Assembly: GCA_030248195.1 (NCBI GenBank)
Contig: JASAND010016413.1
Coordinates: 1-64,000, forward strand
Direction: 5' to 3'
Length of the DNA stretch: 64,000 bases
Origin: Trissonchulus latispiculum
Taxonomy: Eukaryota > Nematoda > Enoplea > Enoplida > Ironidae
Shown: positions 10,721 through 23,108 of the stretch, one piece after another
Layout of the letters: the number at the start of each line of letters is the position of its first letter
Position numbering within the stretch: the first letter of the stretch is position 1
The notes under the pieces: model-generated
What the model was told of the DNA's origin: nothing
Seen by the model: only the letters and a program-made list of their open reading frames with translations
Databases searched by the model: none
Program-made: the position numbers and the translations under genes

Positions 10721-12078
10721 CATTTTATATCCGCTGGCCCACTTAAGCCTAAGGCCTACTTTTAGTAATATATTAGAAATGCAAAATGCAAAATTAGAAA
10801 TTATAGTAAAATACACTGCACAAAGGAAACAGCAGCTGGTCCGTATCTTTTAAACTATATTTACTGTTGAAATTTAGTCAAATTTGCTATATCATTGTCG
10901 AAAACATAAAAAATTGGGTTTTAAAGAAATTGGCTTTAATTCGCCAGAACTTAAAAAATTTTGGCGAAACAGACAAAATTAACAGTTTTCTCAAAATATT
11001 GAGCTTGTTTGCTCGTTAAACAATTTCATAAAGGATAGTCCTTGGGAAGACGTTTCTTGCGAAGCTGGAACTGGTCGCTTTTCTTTAGCTTTCGTACACT
11101 TGGAGAAATCCATGTTCGAAATTGTTTTCATGCAATTGCATGTCCAAATAGAACTATTGAACTAAACCAGCTGTGCTCTGCGCAATTATAACAAGCACAT
11201 TCCAAGCTTTAAAGTAATACCAGGATTATCGTTGAACTCCAAGAATTGAGTAATTTACAGTCTTTCAAAGTTTGCTGCAATTGCCGGACCAGCACCTTAA
11301 ATAACATTTGGTGGTTTGGTTTATAAAAGGGTAGGAGTGCGTAACTAAACTTCTTAAAAATTCGTTTCATAAATAAATGAACTAAACCAGCTTAAACTAC
11401 TTAAATTAAGTCGTTTAAGTTAAGTGTTTAAATAACGTTTAAGTATTTTAAGTAGTTTAAGTGTTTATTAGAAGAATTTTTTAAGAAGTTAAGTAGTTTA
11501 GTGGTTTTGAATTATTTGTAGCGCTAGCTTGCTAATTATAATAAGTACCATCAGGTTGCCGAAGCTTTAAACTAACTGTTGCGCCTTCAGTATACTGGTT
11601 TGCTTCAGTTGAAGTTTGCTCACAAGAAATTGCAGAGGCAACAGCTAAAGCTGGAAGAGTTGCCGTAACAGCAAACTAATGTTACCTTTGTCATCCTTAA
11701 AGAAGAGTTAACACTGAAAACACCTTAGTTTTTCTTTTTCTATAACCTTTTCAGAAAACTTAAAACATTGACTGAAAACTGTTATTAAAGACATCGTAAA
11801 ATTGATATCAAATCTTCCGCCATTTACACAACATTTCAAAAACAAAATTTCATATCTAAATAGAAGTACCAAAATAAAGTTAAGTTCCAAATGCTAAATT
11901 CAAATTCTTAAGAAAATTTTAAGATTTAAAAAAATAAACCTTGATTGAAGTTTTAAACAGCCAAAATTAACACTAGAACCGGCCGGTTCCAAAAGCCACC
12001 GGTTCCGGTTCCGGTTCTAAAATCCTACCGGTTCCGGTTTCGGTTCTACCGGTTCTTTTGGAACCGGTCCCAGCACTA

Positions 12079-12660
12079 GTTAGAGGTACAAATAATGGGC
12101 ATTGAGATAGGCGCAATGTTGAGATTGAGCAACCGCACTTTTGTAGCATGGGTCGTTTTTCGAAACTAGCCAACGTTAATTTTTCGTAGAGATGCAACGG
12201 GCCGGGTCCGAGGCTGGGGCCTGAAAATTGGGGTTTAATGTTTAACACTGAGAAAGAATTGCACGGCAATCCTTTAAGAACGATTTTAGCTTGGTAACAA
12301 TCACTTGAACGAGAGGCTACCCGTGGAACATCGACAGTCGACACCGGTAGCGCCATAAAGATAGTTTGAATTCTCATGTTTTATTTGATTTAATTGTATC
12401 GTTAGTTCGTTTCGGTTTTTTAACTGCACCTTTCTTCCAAATGTATGCAAGTTAAGTATTGGTAGGATAGATACGTATTCTAGAATTTATAAAGTTACAT
12501 TTGTTTTGATAGCCTGCGGTCTGAATTAATATTTTCCTTTGTTCCGTTCTTACTTTGAAACTGGTATACCTTGAAATTTCATTGTAAAATTGTATTTCTA
12601 TAGATGTATCTGCTTTGAGCCGTTGTTAGGCTGTCCAGTTATACAGCGGTCTAGATTTTA
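12079..12660. other. Intergenic, no gene seen
   Basis: Short overlapping reading frames lack recognisable domains. One of them (11973-12377, minus) derives largely from the GGTTCC repeats of the neighbouring element end. Confidence 0.35.
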
Positions 12661-14264
12661 ATAGTTGATATTTCGTTACAATGTGTAATGAAGTTGCTAG
12701 TCTCCAGAGACAGAAAACGCTCTGCTCTCCGGTCTAGTGACAGAAAACGCTCTGCACTTGATTACACGGAAGGTCAGCGCGTCCACTTAGGGAAAGTAGA
12801 CTTAGGCACCGGATCTCCGAAAGGTGGTGTTCCAAAATCAGAGATTCCCTGCAGCCAACCTTTGTAGGGGTCTTCTTCGTGAGTTCGTTTGTTGCACTGG
12901 ATTCCAGCCGATCAGCAAGAGGGGTCAGCGCTTGCTTGGATTTGATCGCTGGATCGATGATGAGTCTTCGGCTTCCTGACCAGAACTTACCTTTGAGTAG
13001 TCCTGATCCAATCCTTAGGCTAACGCGCCTGACTTTCAGAGACAATCGCGCCTCTCTGTTAAACTCTGAGACTCTAGGTCTGACACACCAACTATTTATT
13101 AAACTGATTACAAGTATTATGGGTACACGCGTTGGCAAGATTACAAGTTACAATACAAAATGCGTTACTAACAGGGGTCGATACAAACTTTGCAAAACAG
13201 ATACAATTACAATTCAGTACAGTATACAATTTTACTGTACCAGAGTTGCCAGTTACCCTCGTTCGATTATTATTAATATTATCCTATTTTAGGATAATAT
13301 TACCCAAGTTGTATAGTTTAAGTTAGGGACAAGGTTCAGTGGTACTTCTTCTTCTTCCTTTTCTCAAACTCTGTCTCTATCACACTAACTATTACACTGT
13401 CTCCAACTCTCTACTAACCAAATACCTATATGCTTTCTCGTGCGCCTATATGCTTGTGCTGTGCGACTCTTTATCCGTCCTTACAAACGGATTATCAAAC
13501 TACAAATCAACAAACTACAAACAAACAATTATTAGCTGATATAAACCTGGGGTCGGTCTATGGGTGAGTCCCCGAATCGTTGGACACTGCTTTCCCGAAG
13601 GTCCGCTCCAACACCTAGACAGGGTTACTGTACGGAACTGGCTTTTCGAGGAAATAGAGAAAAAGGGGAGTTTCCTGGTTCTGCCTTACTTATTCCTGAT
13701 TAATGTAAATTAAACAACTACAACAATTCAACGAATCGACGGTTTCTTCTTCTTCACTGATGACGGGGTGGCGCTTAGGCCAGAGACACGGGAGAAACGC
13801 CTCCCGACTTAAAACTGATGATAAAAAGGATTGAATTCATGATGAGATCGAAAAGAGAATCGGTGTTTTAGTCTGTTTTTTTCCAAGAGTTACGTTTAGG
13901 CCTTTCGGTTTCTGGTTTAACCTCCCTCTTTGATCAGGTGGTGCTACGCTCGCTGTCTCTGTCTTAAATCCGCTACTCGGCAATACAAGCCGTCTATGTA
14001 CCTTCCAAAATGACTGGTCCTGATTATCTGACTGACTGACTGACTGATTCACTGATCCGGACTTCTGCGGTCCAACAACTGAGCAACTACTGGCTCTGAC
14101 TATCTGAGAGACACAAGACTGATAAGATCCACGGGCAGTTCAGATTCGGATAGAGCAGCGTAGCTTCGTCTCCGCACCTGAATCAAATGGGTTAAAACCC
14201 ATTAGTACAAGATTATGGTGCGGGAATCGAACCCAGCAACCATTACTCGTTCCTTTGCTTTCCA

Positions 14265-17200
14265 GGCCCAAAATGTGCATTTTGGGCCCCATTTGAACTT
14301 GTAGCTTGAGAATTGACTGAAAACTGCTGGTTATTGCCGGTTTGACAATATTAACCGTTTCTGGTAACTTCTTGTCACCAATTGGGCCTTCCTGGCCTCT
14401 GTTAACTAATATTATCAGAATTTAGTTAAACTTGCCGCAATTTCGGCTTGAGCGAAGTGATTCGTAAGGTTTCCACCTTGGGCCCGGCTGGGCCTAACTG
14501 AACTGGTAATTACACGAAATGTTCTTGAGAGATGTACAAAAACTGTACTGTTTGCGACCTAAATTCAGACTTCATTCGCTTCTGGTGCTTTCCTTGCACA
14601 GACCGGCCTTCTAGGGCCATTTTGGTGTAAAAATACTGATTCTAGTTAAATCCTGCACAATCTTCAGAGCCACTTGTGATACTGGCGAATATTAACGTTT
14701 TCGGCCTGTGTTTGGCCTGATTTTGATGGTTTGTCACGGGAAATGGGTTCATTTCCCGTGGCCCAAGGATTACATCAAACATATGTACGAAACTGGACAT
14801 TTTGGAGTGCATTTCTGATATTGGAAGATGGTCATTTGCCAAATACTTACAATAATTGCCCTAACTAATGCCTACCTACCTACTTAGATTAACTAACTAA
14901 AGCCTGCGTAATATTAATGTTACTTTGTGAACTAACTAAAGCCTTCTTAATATTAATGTTAACTTTCAAGTACCGGGTGTTTTAATGTAACATCCTTATT
15001 ACTATTTGCTTGCAGGTTTGGGACTGAAACAGCAGACTTAGAGTAAAACCTACTGGCTGGCTTAACCTTGTTCTAATTATAACCCGTGTAGCTCAAATGG
15101 ATGAGCACTGGATCCATTAATCCAGAGACCCGAGTTCGAATCTCAGCACGGGTCCACTTCTTTTCTTTTAGTTTGGCTCATCTTTTAGCCTTTCGCATGG
15201 GAAGTTAAATGATTACGGTAACGACCGTGAACCCATGCTATTTCTAAACCAAGGCCATTAATATCCCTATCGTAAAGCTAGCTATTTCCCAATATCTAAG
15301 AACATCCACTAATTAACACAACAAAACTACAGACATTTCCCTACCTAGAACTAACTAAATTACTAGTCCGCTAATCGGATGTCTACCCTATAAAACTAAG
15401 GTTTTTGGATTAATTTCATAATAGTTTAAACCGTTCTAATCTGGCCCTGATTTGGCTAATTCTGGATTCCGTGAATGCGACTCATCCGCCCCCTAATCGC
15501 AGGGCAACCTACACGGATGACCGGAAATCCAGCAGGTTTTGGCAGGCCTAATGGGGGTCCCCGTGACCCTAGGCTGCCAAACCTGCCTAATCCGCCGGAA
15601 TTACCTTTATTTCCTAGGCACATTGTTATGACTGTCACTCCCGAAATTAGCACTTTTACCACAGTTACACATCCAACTAATAAGCATTACAGATTTTAAT
15701 TTACTTATATTTTGGGGTCCAAATTGCTACTCAATTTGGCCCATTTTCCTGCCTACTATCTAAATGTTTTACTCATTCATTCTGGCAGTCCCAATACCCT
15801 TATCAGACAAGGGGGTTTACATGGTATGCCCTCATTCACACTCACAGTCACACAGTTTTGATTACTAATTCACACTTTACAAAAGGAGGCTAGCTCTGGA
15901 ACCTCACGCTCCATGAGGGGTTTACCCAGGCAGCCACTTACGTAAATTTGGGGAGGTCTCATTCACACCACAGTTTACAACAATATTGACACAAACGATT
16001 ACACAGACAAAATACATCCTAAATATTCCCTAACAAGACCTACCTACTTATAGTATGCATATTTTGCCCTGGTTTTTGAGTTAACTTGGGTTAACCTGTA
16101 TTTTGTTTTAAACTTTGGAACTTTAATAACTTTGATAAAAGAAAATTTTGTTGGATTTTAGAAACTTTGGCGATTAGAATTGGAAGCAGAACGAGTAATA
16201 ATTGCTTGGGCAATTATTACTAAAGAAACAAATCACACAGATACTTCCGCTAAGGACAGCTTTAAATTAATTAAATTAACACAGGGAATTCGGCCATTCC
16301 CTTTAAAACAGCTTGATAATTGACAGGTAAAACGATTCGGATCCTTTTCCTTTTTAGTTCCTAGCATTTTTTATGCCGACAAGGATTACATTTCACAGTC
16401 ACAATACACAATTACAGACCATAGTATTACTTCAATAGCGCCTACTTTTTGCAAATATGGCCGGCAATTCCTAATTGCCGGCTGTGGGGAAAACAGTCCC
16501 TAAACTAACTCAGTTCTGAATGTGAGGTCGTAACCAAGGGACCTCCTATCTTAACTCAGGGGTGGGTCCCCACTCAAAATCCCAGTTTAGAATTACAAAC
16601 CCCGACAAAATATAAAAACACAAAAGTGGGCATTAAGCCCCTATTAAAAATGAAAGGCCACTCGGGCCGTGGCTTGGTTGCAGATAGTTAATTTTAAATA
16701 AAGGCCCGAAGGCCGCAAAGGTAAGTTTTTAGGCCAAAGGCCTCCTAAAAGTCCCTAGAAATGCGTTCCTAGGTGTGATTCCTGGCCGAGCATAGTGCGC
16801 TCATATGGCCCTCAACTTGCGGTGTTCGTCGTGTTGTCTCAGTTCATCCCTTCTGACCAGTGTGGGTCAGAAGGGGCCCCTAACTCGAGTGCTAACCGGG
16901 GAAAGCACGTCTTTTATTCCCGGCCAAAACGCTGGCACAACGGGAAGACGTGCTAAATTGGGGGGGGAAACACCCGACCGCTCTCGGCCGAGTCTCAGAC
17001 GAACACTGGTGGAAGTCTGAAAATTTTCAGTGAGCTGACAGGAGTCTGACAGCTCACTGGTGTTTACTTTTAGTCGGGCTTTCTTTGATTTTTATTGGAG
17101 CTTCCAGAAGTTTCTGGAAGCTCCCTATGTTAAAGCGTGTGCCCAACTCGGGCTGGCCACGCGGCTGGTCCGTTGGAGGGGAGATTAATGAGATAATAGA

Positions 17201-17816
17201 GTTATTACCCTCCAACTGACCCCAAATTTGATGGATTTCCCAAGCTGAATTTTGGGAAACTTTGCAGACTTTTTGGTTACCACGTAAAGGTAACCAAAGG
17301 GGAAATTTCCAACTTTAAGAATGACATTAAAAGACTTAAAAAACGAATTTGTACAGACTAGAGGCCACTCGGGGCCGAATATGGAAAAATAAATATTAAT
17401 AGCCAATTTGGCCGTGTTATTTAGTAAAATTTATTTTTATTATTTTTGGGCCTTCCCTTGTCTCCTGGCCCCTTTCTTTCTTTTTAGACTTGACCTTTCG
17501 GCCGTAGACAAGGGAAGCCGCCCGTTGATTCTAGCAACAATTGTCCTTCCTCGCCAAGACTCTAAGTCTCGCTAGAAAAGAAACGGAAGGGCAATTGTTG
17601 CGTAAAAATATGCATACCATTAGCTACGTAATTTTTCAGAAACTAAAAATTAGATATTATTAATCTACGTACCTAACTACCTAAGACTAACTAGTTTCTT
17701 TTCTTTTAAATTATTAGGGAGGGAGTTAAGCCCCCTCCGAACGTAATTTCATGCTATGTGTATGTGTTAAACTCCTTTCTGCGAGGCAAGTCTCTGCTGG
17801 GAGAGAGCCAGCAGAG
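14265..17816. repeat. Array of perfect stem-loops
   Basis: Stem-loops with 9-13 bp perfect arms and 2-7 nt loops occur at 14265-14288, 14735-14760, 16194-16221, 16460-16482, 16848-16875, 17028-17059 (longer loop), 17097-17124, 17273-17297 and 17792-17816. The arms differ in sequence from one another, so this is not one repeated hairpin. Spacing is irregular. Such a density of perfect arms is not expected by chance and indicates selection on structure or a special generating process. Confidence 0.75.
15082..15153 (+). tRNA. tRNA-like sequence, possibly a decayed tRNA gene
   Basis: A 72-nt sequence folds with a perfect 7-bp acceptor stem (ACCCGTG with CACGGGT), a 4-bp D stem (GCTC/GAGC) and a T arm around TTCGAAT with one mismatch. 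CCA follows directly at the 3' end. The anticodon arm is irregular: CTGGA pairs with TCCAG but leaves an 8-nt loop, TCCATTAA, so the anticodon cannot be read safely. It lies inside the hairpin-rich block, which suggests a tRNA-derived segment of the element or a pseudogene rather than a working tRNA. Confidence 0.5.
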
Positions 17817-18807
17817 GCTCTGGGGGTGTGAATGGAAACATGAATGGGCGTAACCTCACACGTGGTTACGCATTGTTATAAGGTCACCCAAGGCCAATAT
17901 TACAAAATTAAAATGTAACCATTCAAAACTTCTTTTACTTATAACTTTCGCAATATTGGGAGTTAGGTGACCGGGTTTGGAGTTTTAGAATCAGCAGAGA
18001 ATTGCCTTTCAGATAAAACCAACTTATATTTTGACCAAAAATTACACAATTTGACTAATTATTGCCTAATTAATGCAGATTATACCTAATTAGTACCTAT
18101 GAACACTACTTAACACTATTTCATGCCCCTGATGGGTGAATTGTGGCCTTATTTTGACCCATCTTCCAATATTCGCACTTATTAGCTGCGTAAAACGTTT
18201 TAAACTCGTGGTTTCTTGTTAAATTGCTGGTTATTAAACAACTTCTTTCTTTGAACTTATCTTCCTTGATGATTTTCAGATATTTTAGACAGTTTCTGAG
18301 TGCTCTTCTTGACCATGTGAGGCCTTATTCGTGGCCTGGGAAGAGTAACGACTCCTCCATTATACGGAAAACCGTATTAGGGCCTATTGCTGGCCCGGGA
18401 AGGGTAACGACCCCTCCGTTATTGGCTGATAACCTACCTAAGTTTCCTTAAACTACGTTCCACTGAGATTCTATTCCATTTTCGTGTCGTTTGCGTGCGC
18501 GTAGTACTATTTTATGTCTTATTCTTCCTATTTACACTGGAACCTATGTCCCTAATAATAAGTTTCTGGGGGGTTTCACACTGACTGGCAACTCTGGTAA
18601 CTGCAGAACAGTTACTTTATACAATGCTCGGACGTTTCACAGTTCACATCAAAATTTCACAAGCACGCCATTCATTAAGAGCTCAAATCATTTCCATCAA
18701 GAGTCACAATCTCCCACAAGTTAAGCTTTTCCCTGCACATTTTTAGGGTTCATTTTGCCTTTTCCATTACAAATGCCTATATGTCAGTGTCAATTTTAGC
18801 TACAAAT

Positions 18808-19110
18808 AACTTTTTATGAACCTTTTTATACGTATGTTGAAAATATATACGTCCCAATCCACGGAAACGAATATTTGAATTTTTTGAATTATTTTCTGTA
18901 TTGTAGTCGCCAGTATACTCACTCTGAAGAAGGTCATCTTTTCGATGTCAATATGCATTTTAGAGAAATCAGTTTTGTAGGAGTTTGCTTTTAGTTAATC
19001 AGTTTCACTTCTGTCGAGTGTATCTTTTGAAAATGCTGCAGTGATAATAATAACACTTTATTAATTTACGCTGAGTTTAAAAAATTTAAGCGTTAGCTGA
19101 TTAACTTCAG
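18808..19110. repeat. Sequence duplicated, in degraded form, at 20084-20392
   Basis: The stretch beginning CTACAAATAACTTTTTATG recurs at 20084 in the same orientation. The second copy keeps word order and length but many A positions have become T or G. No gene is seen in either copy. Confidence 0.7.
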
Positions 19111-19583
19111 TGAATAAGAGTATCAAGAGTACATAATATAAGAGTATGAAACTCTTACACTAGCATGTACAAATCATGCTAGGTATGCTCGGTTCATTAA
19201 CTCGGGACCCCCCCCGTAACTTCCGGGGGGGGTCCCACTTTGCACTAATTAATTACACGCTTTCATATAAGCGTGTGTCTGTTCGCTGATTGGCCCACTA
19301 GCCTAAGGCTTACTGTAAGTAATTTTTTAGTTATTTTAATTAATTAATTATAACTTTAATTAGTTTAGTACAGTCAAAAAACTAATTCGACAACTTTGTA
19401 GCATTTTTTCTGCTCTTTCCAATGATATAAAAATTGTTGCACAATACAAAAATTTGCAGGAATGTATTGCGCAACAATTTTTATATATTGGAAAAAACTG
19501 AAAAAATAAAAGTAGAATAGTTTTTTTATAACCTAATTACAGTTATAATTAATTAATTAAAATAACTAATAAATTACTTACAG

Positions 19584-21164
19584 CAAGAGTTTATAATAGG
19601 AAGAGTACGACACCGTACCCTTCCTAGTGCTTTTCAGCTTCTAGATGTTCGGCACATTAAGGCCGAAATCTCGGGGGGGGGGGTCACGGTTAACACGGTT
19701 AACCATGTGTTTATATGGTTTGAACTAAAACGCATCTGATTAGCTGTTCGCTTACCTCATGTCAATTTTACGTGTATAAGCTGACCCCCCCCCCCCCGAG
19801 ATGGGGGGGGGCCAGCTTAACGTTGTTAAGGTGTGTTTATATGCGTTTGAACTGAGGGAAATGCATTTGATTGGTTACTTAGCTATCGTAGCCCTCACCA
19901 GTGATTTCAATAGAGCAGCGAAGCAGCCAATCAAATGATTGGTCAACACCCAGTGTGAAACAATTTAGATGGGGGGGGGGACGTAAAGTAAAATTGAAGA
20001 GGGGGCACCAATCAGATGGTAGTAAACGAATAAATAGTAAAGTGAAGGACCCCCCGAGATTGGAGGGGAAGAAGGAAGAGGGCTACAAATAACTTTTTAT
20101 GAACCTTTTTTTCGTTTGTTTGAAAATTTTTCCGTCCCAACCACGGAAAACGAATATTTGAATTTTTGGATTTTTTTTCGGTTTGGTGGTGGCCGTATAC
20201 CTCCCTGAGGAGGGGGACCTTTTTGCGGTGACATTTTGGAGTAAAGAGTTTTGTGGGTGTGTGGGTTTTTGTTTTTCGGTTTTCCTTTTGACGAGTGTCG
20301 CTTGTGTAATTGGTAGAGACAGTAGTGATAATTTATTCATTTTCGTTGTGTTTGCTAAATTTAAGCGTTGTTGGTTTTCTCAGTGTATATGAGGATCATG
20401 AGAGGCGGAGAGTTAATATGTTAATATTGTTCTTTTGTTCGCTAATTGATACCGTTCTTATTATGTCACTCGGTTCTTTCAATTGGGTCCCCCCCCGTTA
20501 TTAGCGGGGAGGGGTCCTACGGTTTTTGTGTTATTTTTCATTTATGCATCTGTCTTTGCTGGGTAATTACTTGGCTTATTTCAGTAGTTTTGTTTTTTTT
20601 GATTAATTGTTGATATTATTAATTTTTAGTATAAAAAACAAGTTGGATTTTTTTTTGTTGGTCGAGTAGTTAATGTTATAAGTGTGGTATCGTTTTTTGA
20701 TGTACTAATATTGGCTATAATTTTTTATTATTATAAATAATCAATTTTTTTGTTTCGTTATTTTTGAGCGGCCTGTTTTGTTATTTTTTTTGGTAACGCG
20801 TGCGCGGGGGGGGGGGCTTGAAGCGCGGGCGCGTGCGTGTGCTTGTATCATATATTGTTGGGGGGCGATTCGGGGGGGTACGGTGACCCCGTTCCCGTGT
20901 GGTCTGGGGTGAGCTAAGCGGTGGTGGGTTTGGCCGAGGCAATGTCTGGTTGGTTGCCCCCCGCGCCGGACGGGGGGTAACAGGGTGGTAGATTTTGGTT
21001 AGTAAAATTTGTACGTGTGGGGCCCGGCGTGGGGTTGTGTAGGGAAATTATATGAGGTAGTGTTAGGGTGTTTGTTCTATAGGGAGTGGGCGTGTCGGGA
21101 GTGCGGTGTGACGAGTGAAGGTGGGTTCGGGGGAGGGTCGTACTCTTCCTATTATAAACTCTTG
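19584..21164. mobile_element. Inverted-repeat element nested in copy 1, perfect 7-bp TSD
   Basis: The ends CAAGAGTTTATAATAGGAAG and its complement are flanked by CTTACAG on both sides (19577-19583 and 21165-21171). Removing the element and one CTTACAG restores the host palindrome, as the intact relative near 36280-36300 confirms. The ends match those of 38484-39122. The centre (about 19970-21120) is abnormal G/T-rich sequence and may be badly assembled. No credible ORF is present. Confidence 0.85.
19970..21125. other. Abnormal G/T-rich stretch, probable low-quality sequence
   Basis: Composition shifts abruptly to G/T-rich with homopolymer runs (for example near 20810 and 20870). 20084-20392 is a distorted copy of 18808-19110, and 20480-20510 resembles a distorted copy of the G/C hairpin at 19203-19236. 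The reading frames here (20083-20504 and 21009-21221) should be ignored. Confidence 0.6.
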
Positions 21165-21366
21165 CTTACAGTAAGCCTTAGGCTAGTGGGCCAATCAGTG
21201 AGCAGACACACGCTTATATGAAAGCGGGTAATTTGTGCAAAGTGGGACCCCCCCGGAAGTTACGGGGGGGGTCCCGAGTTAATGAACCGAGCATACCTAG
21301 CATGATTTGTACATGCTAGTGTAAGAGTTTCATACTCTTATATTATGTACTCTTGATAGTATATAT

Positions 21367-23108
21367 CAGAGATGAAACCGGGTCACTATTTACTGACCCG
21401 GTGACCCGGTCGACCCCTGACCCGGTGACCCGGTGACCCGGTATTTTTGAAAATTCAGGTTTAAGCTTGCAAAAAATTAAAAATACTTTATTGGGGTGCG
21501 GTGAGTGTTTTTTACCATTTTGGACATTTTTGACGACTAAAATATCAAGCTGGGCAAACGTTTTGCTATCCTTAAAGTAGTAGCATTGGGAAGTGAATAT
21601 TGTAAGGAAGCCGGAAAAAATCTAGCCGATTTGCACGATTTTGCACTCAATAATGTGAAGTAAACTACATAGCTTTTCGAATCAAACAAATTGGAACAAA
21701 ATACTTTGCCAAAGTCATAACATCATCTGATTCTAATAATAGGGTTTAACATTATCACTTTTCTGTTTTATCATTATTTTTTTAGTAAAATATTTCATTT
21801 AGTTGTATGATTGAAGTTTCACTCAGCGGAAATTCTTTGGAAATATTTTTTCTTATTGCTAGGATTTAGAGAATATGAAATAAAATCAATCACAATTGGT
21901 ACCTGAAGATATGTTGTAAGTCATAACAATTGCAAAAAATGCAAAGTAAAACTCAGAATCTGTAAACCTTGTTTTGCGGTAGTGGGACACTTCGCCACAC
22001 TTTAATTGCTCTTTGTATAAATACGAAAGGGAATGGTGCTAAACTCAATTGGAGAGGGAGGAGACGGGATAAACTATGTATTAAATGTGAGACGATTGTG
22101 TTCACTACAGCAATAAAGTGGTGACCAAAAAGTTTTCTATCGTTTTTCAAAACTTCTAAAGCTAAACTGTTAACTGTAAAAGGTACAACTTTTTACTAAT
22201 GGTTTCAATTTGATATTATAGGTTTTGTCTGCGAACTTTGTCAGAACTTTAAATCATAATATATTCCGGTTATAAGGAAAATAAAGACAATTTTTTAATT
22301 TAAGCTTAAATTTATTTAATTTATTTAAATTAAATTTAAATTTTGTTTTTAATTATCAAGTAATATTTGCACATTATGGATTTTATTATAAAAGTTTAAC
22401 CATAATAAAAGTACAACAAATATAAAAGCAATAACAGATACTTCTACGTTTGCAACTAATGCCCCCTCTTTTAACATTACAGTTAAATCATTTCCTTATA
22501 CTAAGTCTGAGATCAAGTACCCAAAGAGAACAATAGTGTGGCGAAGTGACTCACAATCTTGTTTTGCTGAGATTTTCCTTCTTACCGAGATTTGAAACCC
22601 ACAGTCTGACCCTCTCCCTCCAAAATAATAGTAGCAGCGATAAATCACTTACAGTAGATGCAGCATGGAGAATTTTAGATTTTAAAATAAATCACTTACA
22701 GTAGATGGAGCATGGAGAATTTTAGATTTTAAAATAATGATTTCAGACTCTCAGGGCCCATGTAATAGTTTTCATTTTCTAGTTAAGATTCAACGCAATC
22801 ATTGTAGTTTCAAACCTAGATCTAAGCTTGACAGGACATTAAAAATATTATGAGTACACTACTAGAGCGACAACATTTAAAAACTACACGATTAAGTTGA
22901 GAATAATTTCTATTGCTAGTTTTTGAGTAATGTTGAAGTTTTCACTTGGCAAAAATTGGTAAAACTTTGAAAAATATCCTACAACAGCAAAAAATTCCTC
23001 CAATCAAAAATACCGGGTCAAGACCGGGTCAGAGCTCCTGACCCGGTGACCCGGTGACCCGGTCCATATAGTGACCCGAACTGACCCGGTGACCCGGTTT
23101 CATCTCTG
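21367..23108. mobile_element. Non-autonomous hAT-type element with CCGGGTCA-type subterminal repeats
   Basis: The ends CAGAGATGAAACCGGGTCA and TGACCCGGTTTCATCTCTG are perfect inverted repeats. The 8-bp duplication GTATATAT is perfect (21359-21366 and 23109-23116). Just inside each end GTGACCCG/CGGGTCAC words repeat 5-7 times (21377-21443 and 23013-23098). The 1742-bp body is AT-rich without a transposase frame. The left end abuts the CAAGAG-family element, whose target duplication overlaps this one by 4 bp. Confidence 0.9.

Larger units (their letters stand above)
8349..12078. mobile_element. Long hAT-like non-autonomous element with GGTTCCGG subterminal repeats
   Basis: The left end TAGTGCTGGGACCGGTTCC and the right end GGAACCGGTCCCAGCACTA are inverted. 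Inside each end are several GGTTCCGG words (8361-8411 and 11978-12062). The TAGTGCTG start fits the hAT TIR pattern, but the 8-bp flanks do not match. It holds a complete younger MITE (8557-8963), a stretch of palindromic CTTAAAC words (9527-9800 and 11380-11480), a degenerate copy of the GTGGTGATTCC repeat (about 10290-10720) and an AT run (10420-10470). No transposase ORF was found. Confidence 0.7.
12660..18730 (-). mobile_element. Hairpin-rich giant LTR-like block (probable retroelement remnant, reverse orientation)
   Basis: About 6 kb contains no convincing ORF but carries at least nine perfect stem-loops between 14265 and 17816. Stem arms include GGAGCTTCCAGAA (17097-17124), CCCTTCTGACC (16848-16875), AGTAATAATTGC (16194-16221) and GGCCCAAAATG (14265-14288). 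This mirrors the hairpin run in the 5' LTR at 39395-44148. A 24-bp stretch at 14176-14199 (minus strand) is also identical to 42301-42324 of that LTR. By analogy the block reads right to left and may be a solo LTR or a large non-autonomous element of a related family. Both borders are uncertain, and no TG...CA termini or target duplication could be fixed. Confidence 0.5.
19124..21355. mobile_element. Inverted-repeat element, CAAGAG family, copy 1 (interrupted)
   Basis: The ends CAAGAGTACATAATATAAG and its complement bound an element flanked by AGAGTAT (19117-19123) and ATAGTAT (21356-21362), a 7-bp duplication with one mismatch. The arms are near-perfect inverted repeats of over 200 bp, including a CGGGACCCCCCCC ... 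GGGGGGGGTCCC hairpin. A second element occupies 19584-21164; without it, the host element is about 640 bp and almost wholly palindromic. It has the same ends as 32037-36489. No ORF is present, so it is non-autonomous. Confidence 0.85.

Noticed and set aside
12734..13292. 134- and 137-residue frames on opposite strands of the same DNA
   Set aside because: They mirror each other, lack domains, and lie in the hairpin-rich LTR-like block.
14217..14243. tRNA gene or plus-strand primer-binding site (TGGTGCGGGAATCGAACC)
   Set aside because: It looks like the complement of a tRNA 3' end, but no 5' half of a tRNA is present, and a plus-strand PBS conflicts with the reverse orientation implied by the 24-bp match to the other LTR. 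Left unassigned.
19199..19240. G/C-rich hairpins as transcription terminators
   Set aside because: They are parts of the palindromic arms of transposons and recur in each copy; rho-independent terminators do not apply in this eukaryotic context.
20183..20504. Overlapping 64-69 residue frames
   Set aside because: They fall in the abnormal G/T-rich stretch that is probably low-quality sequence.
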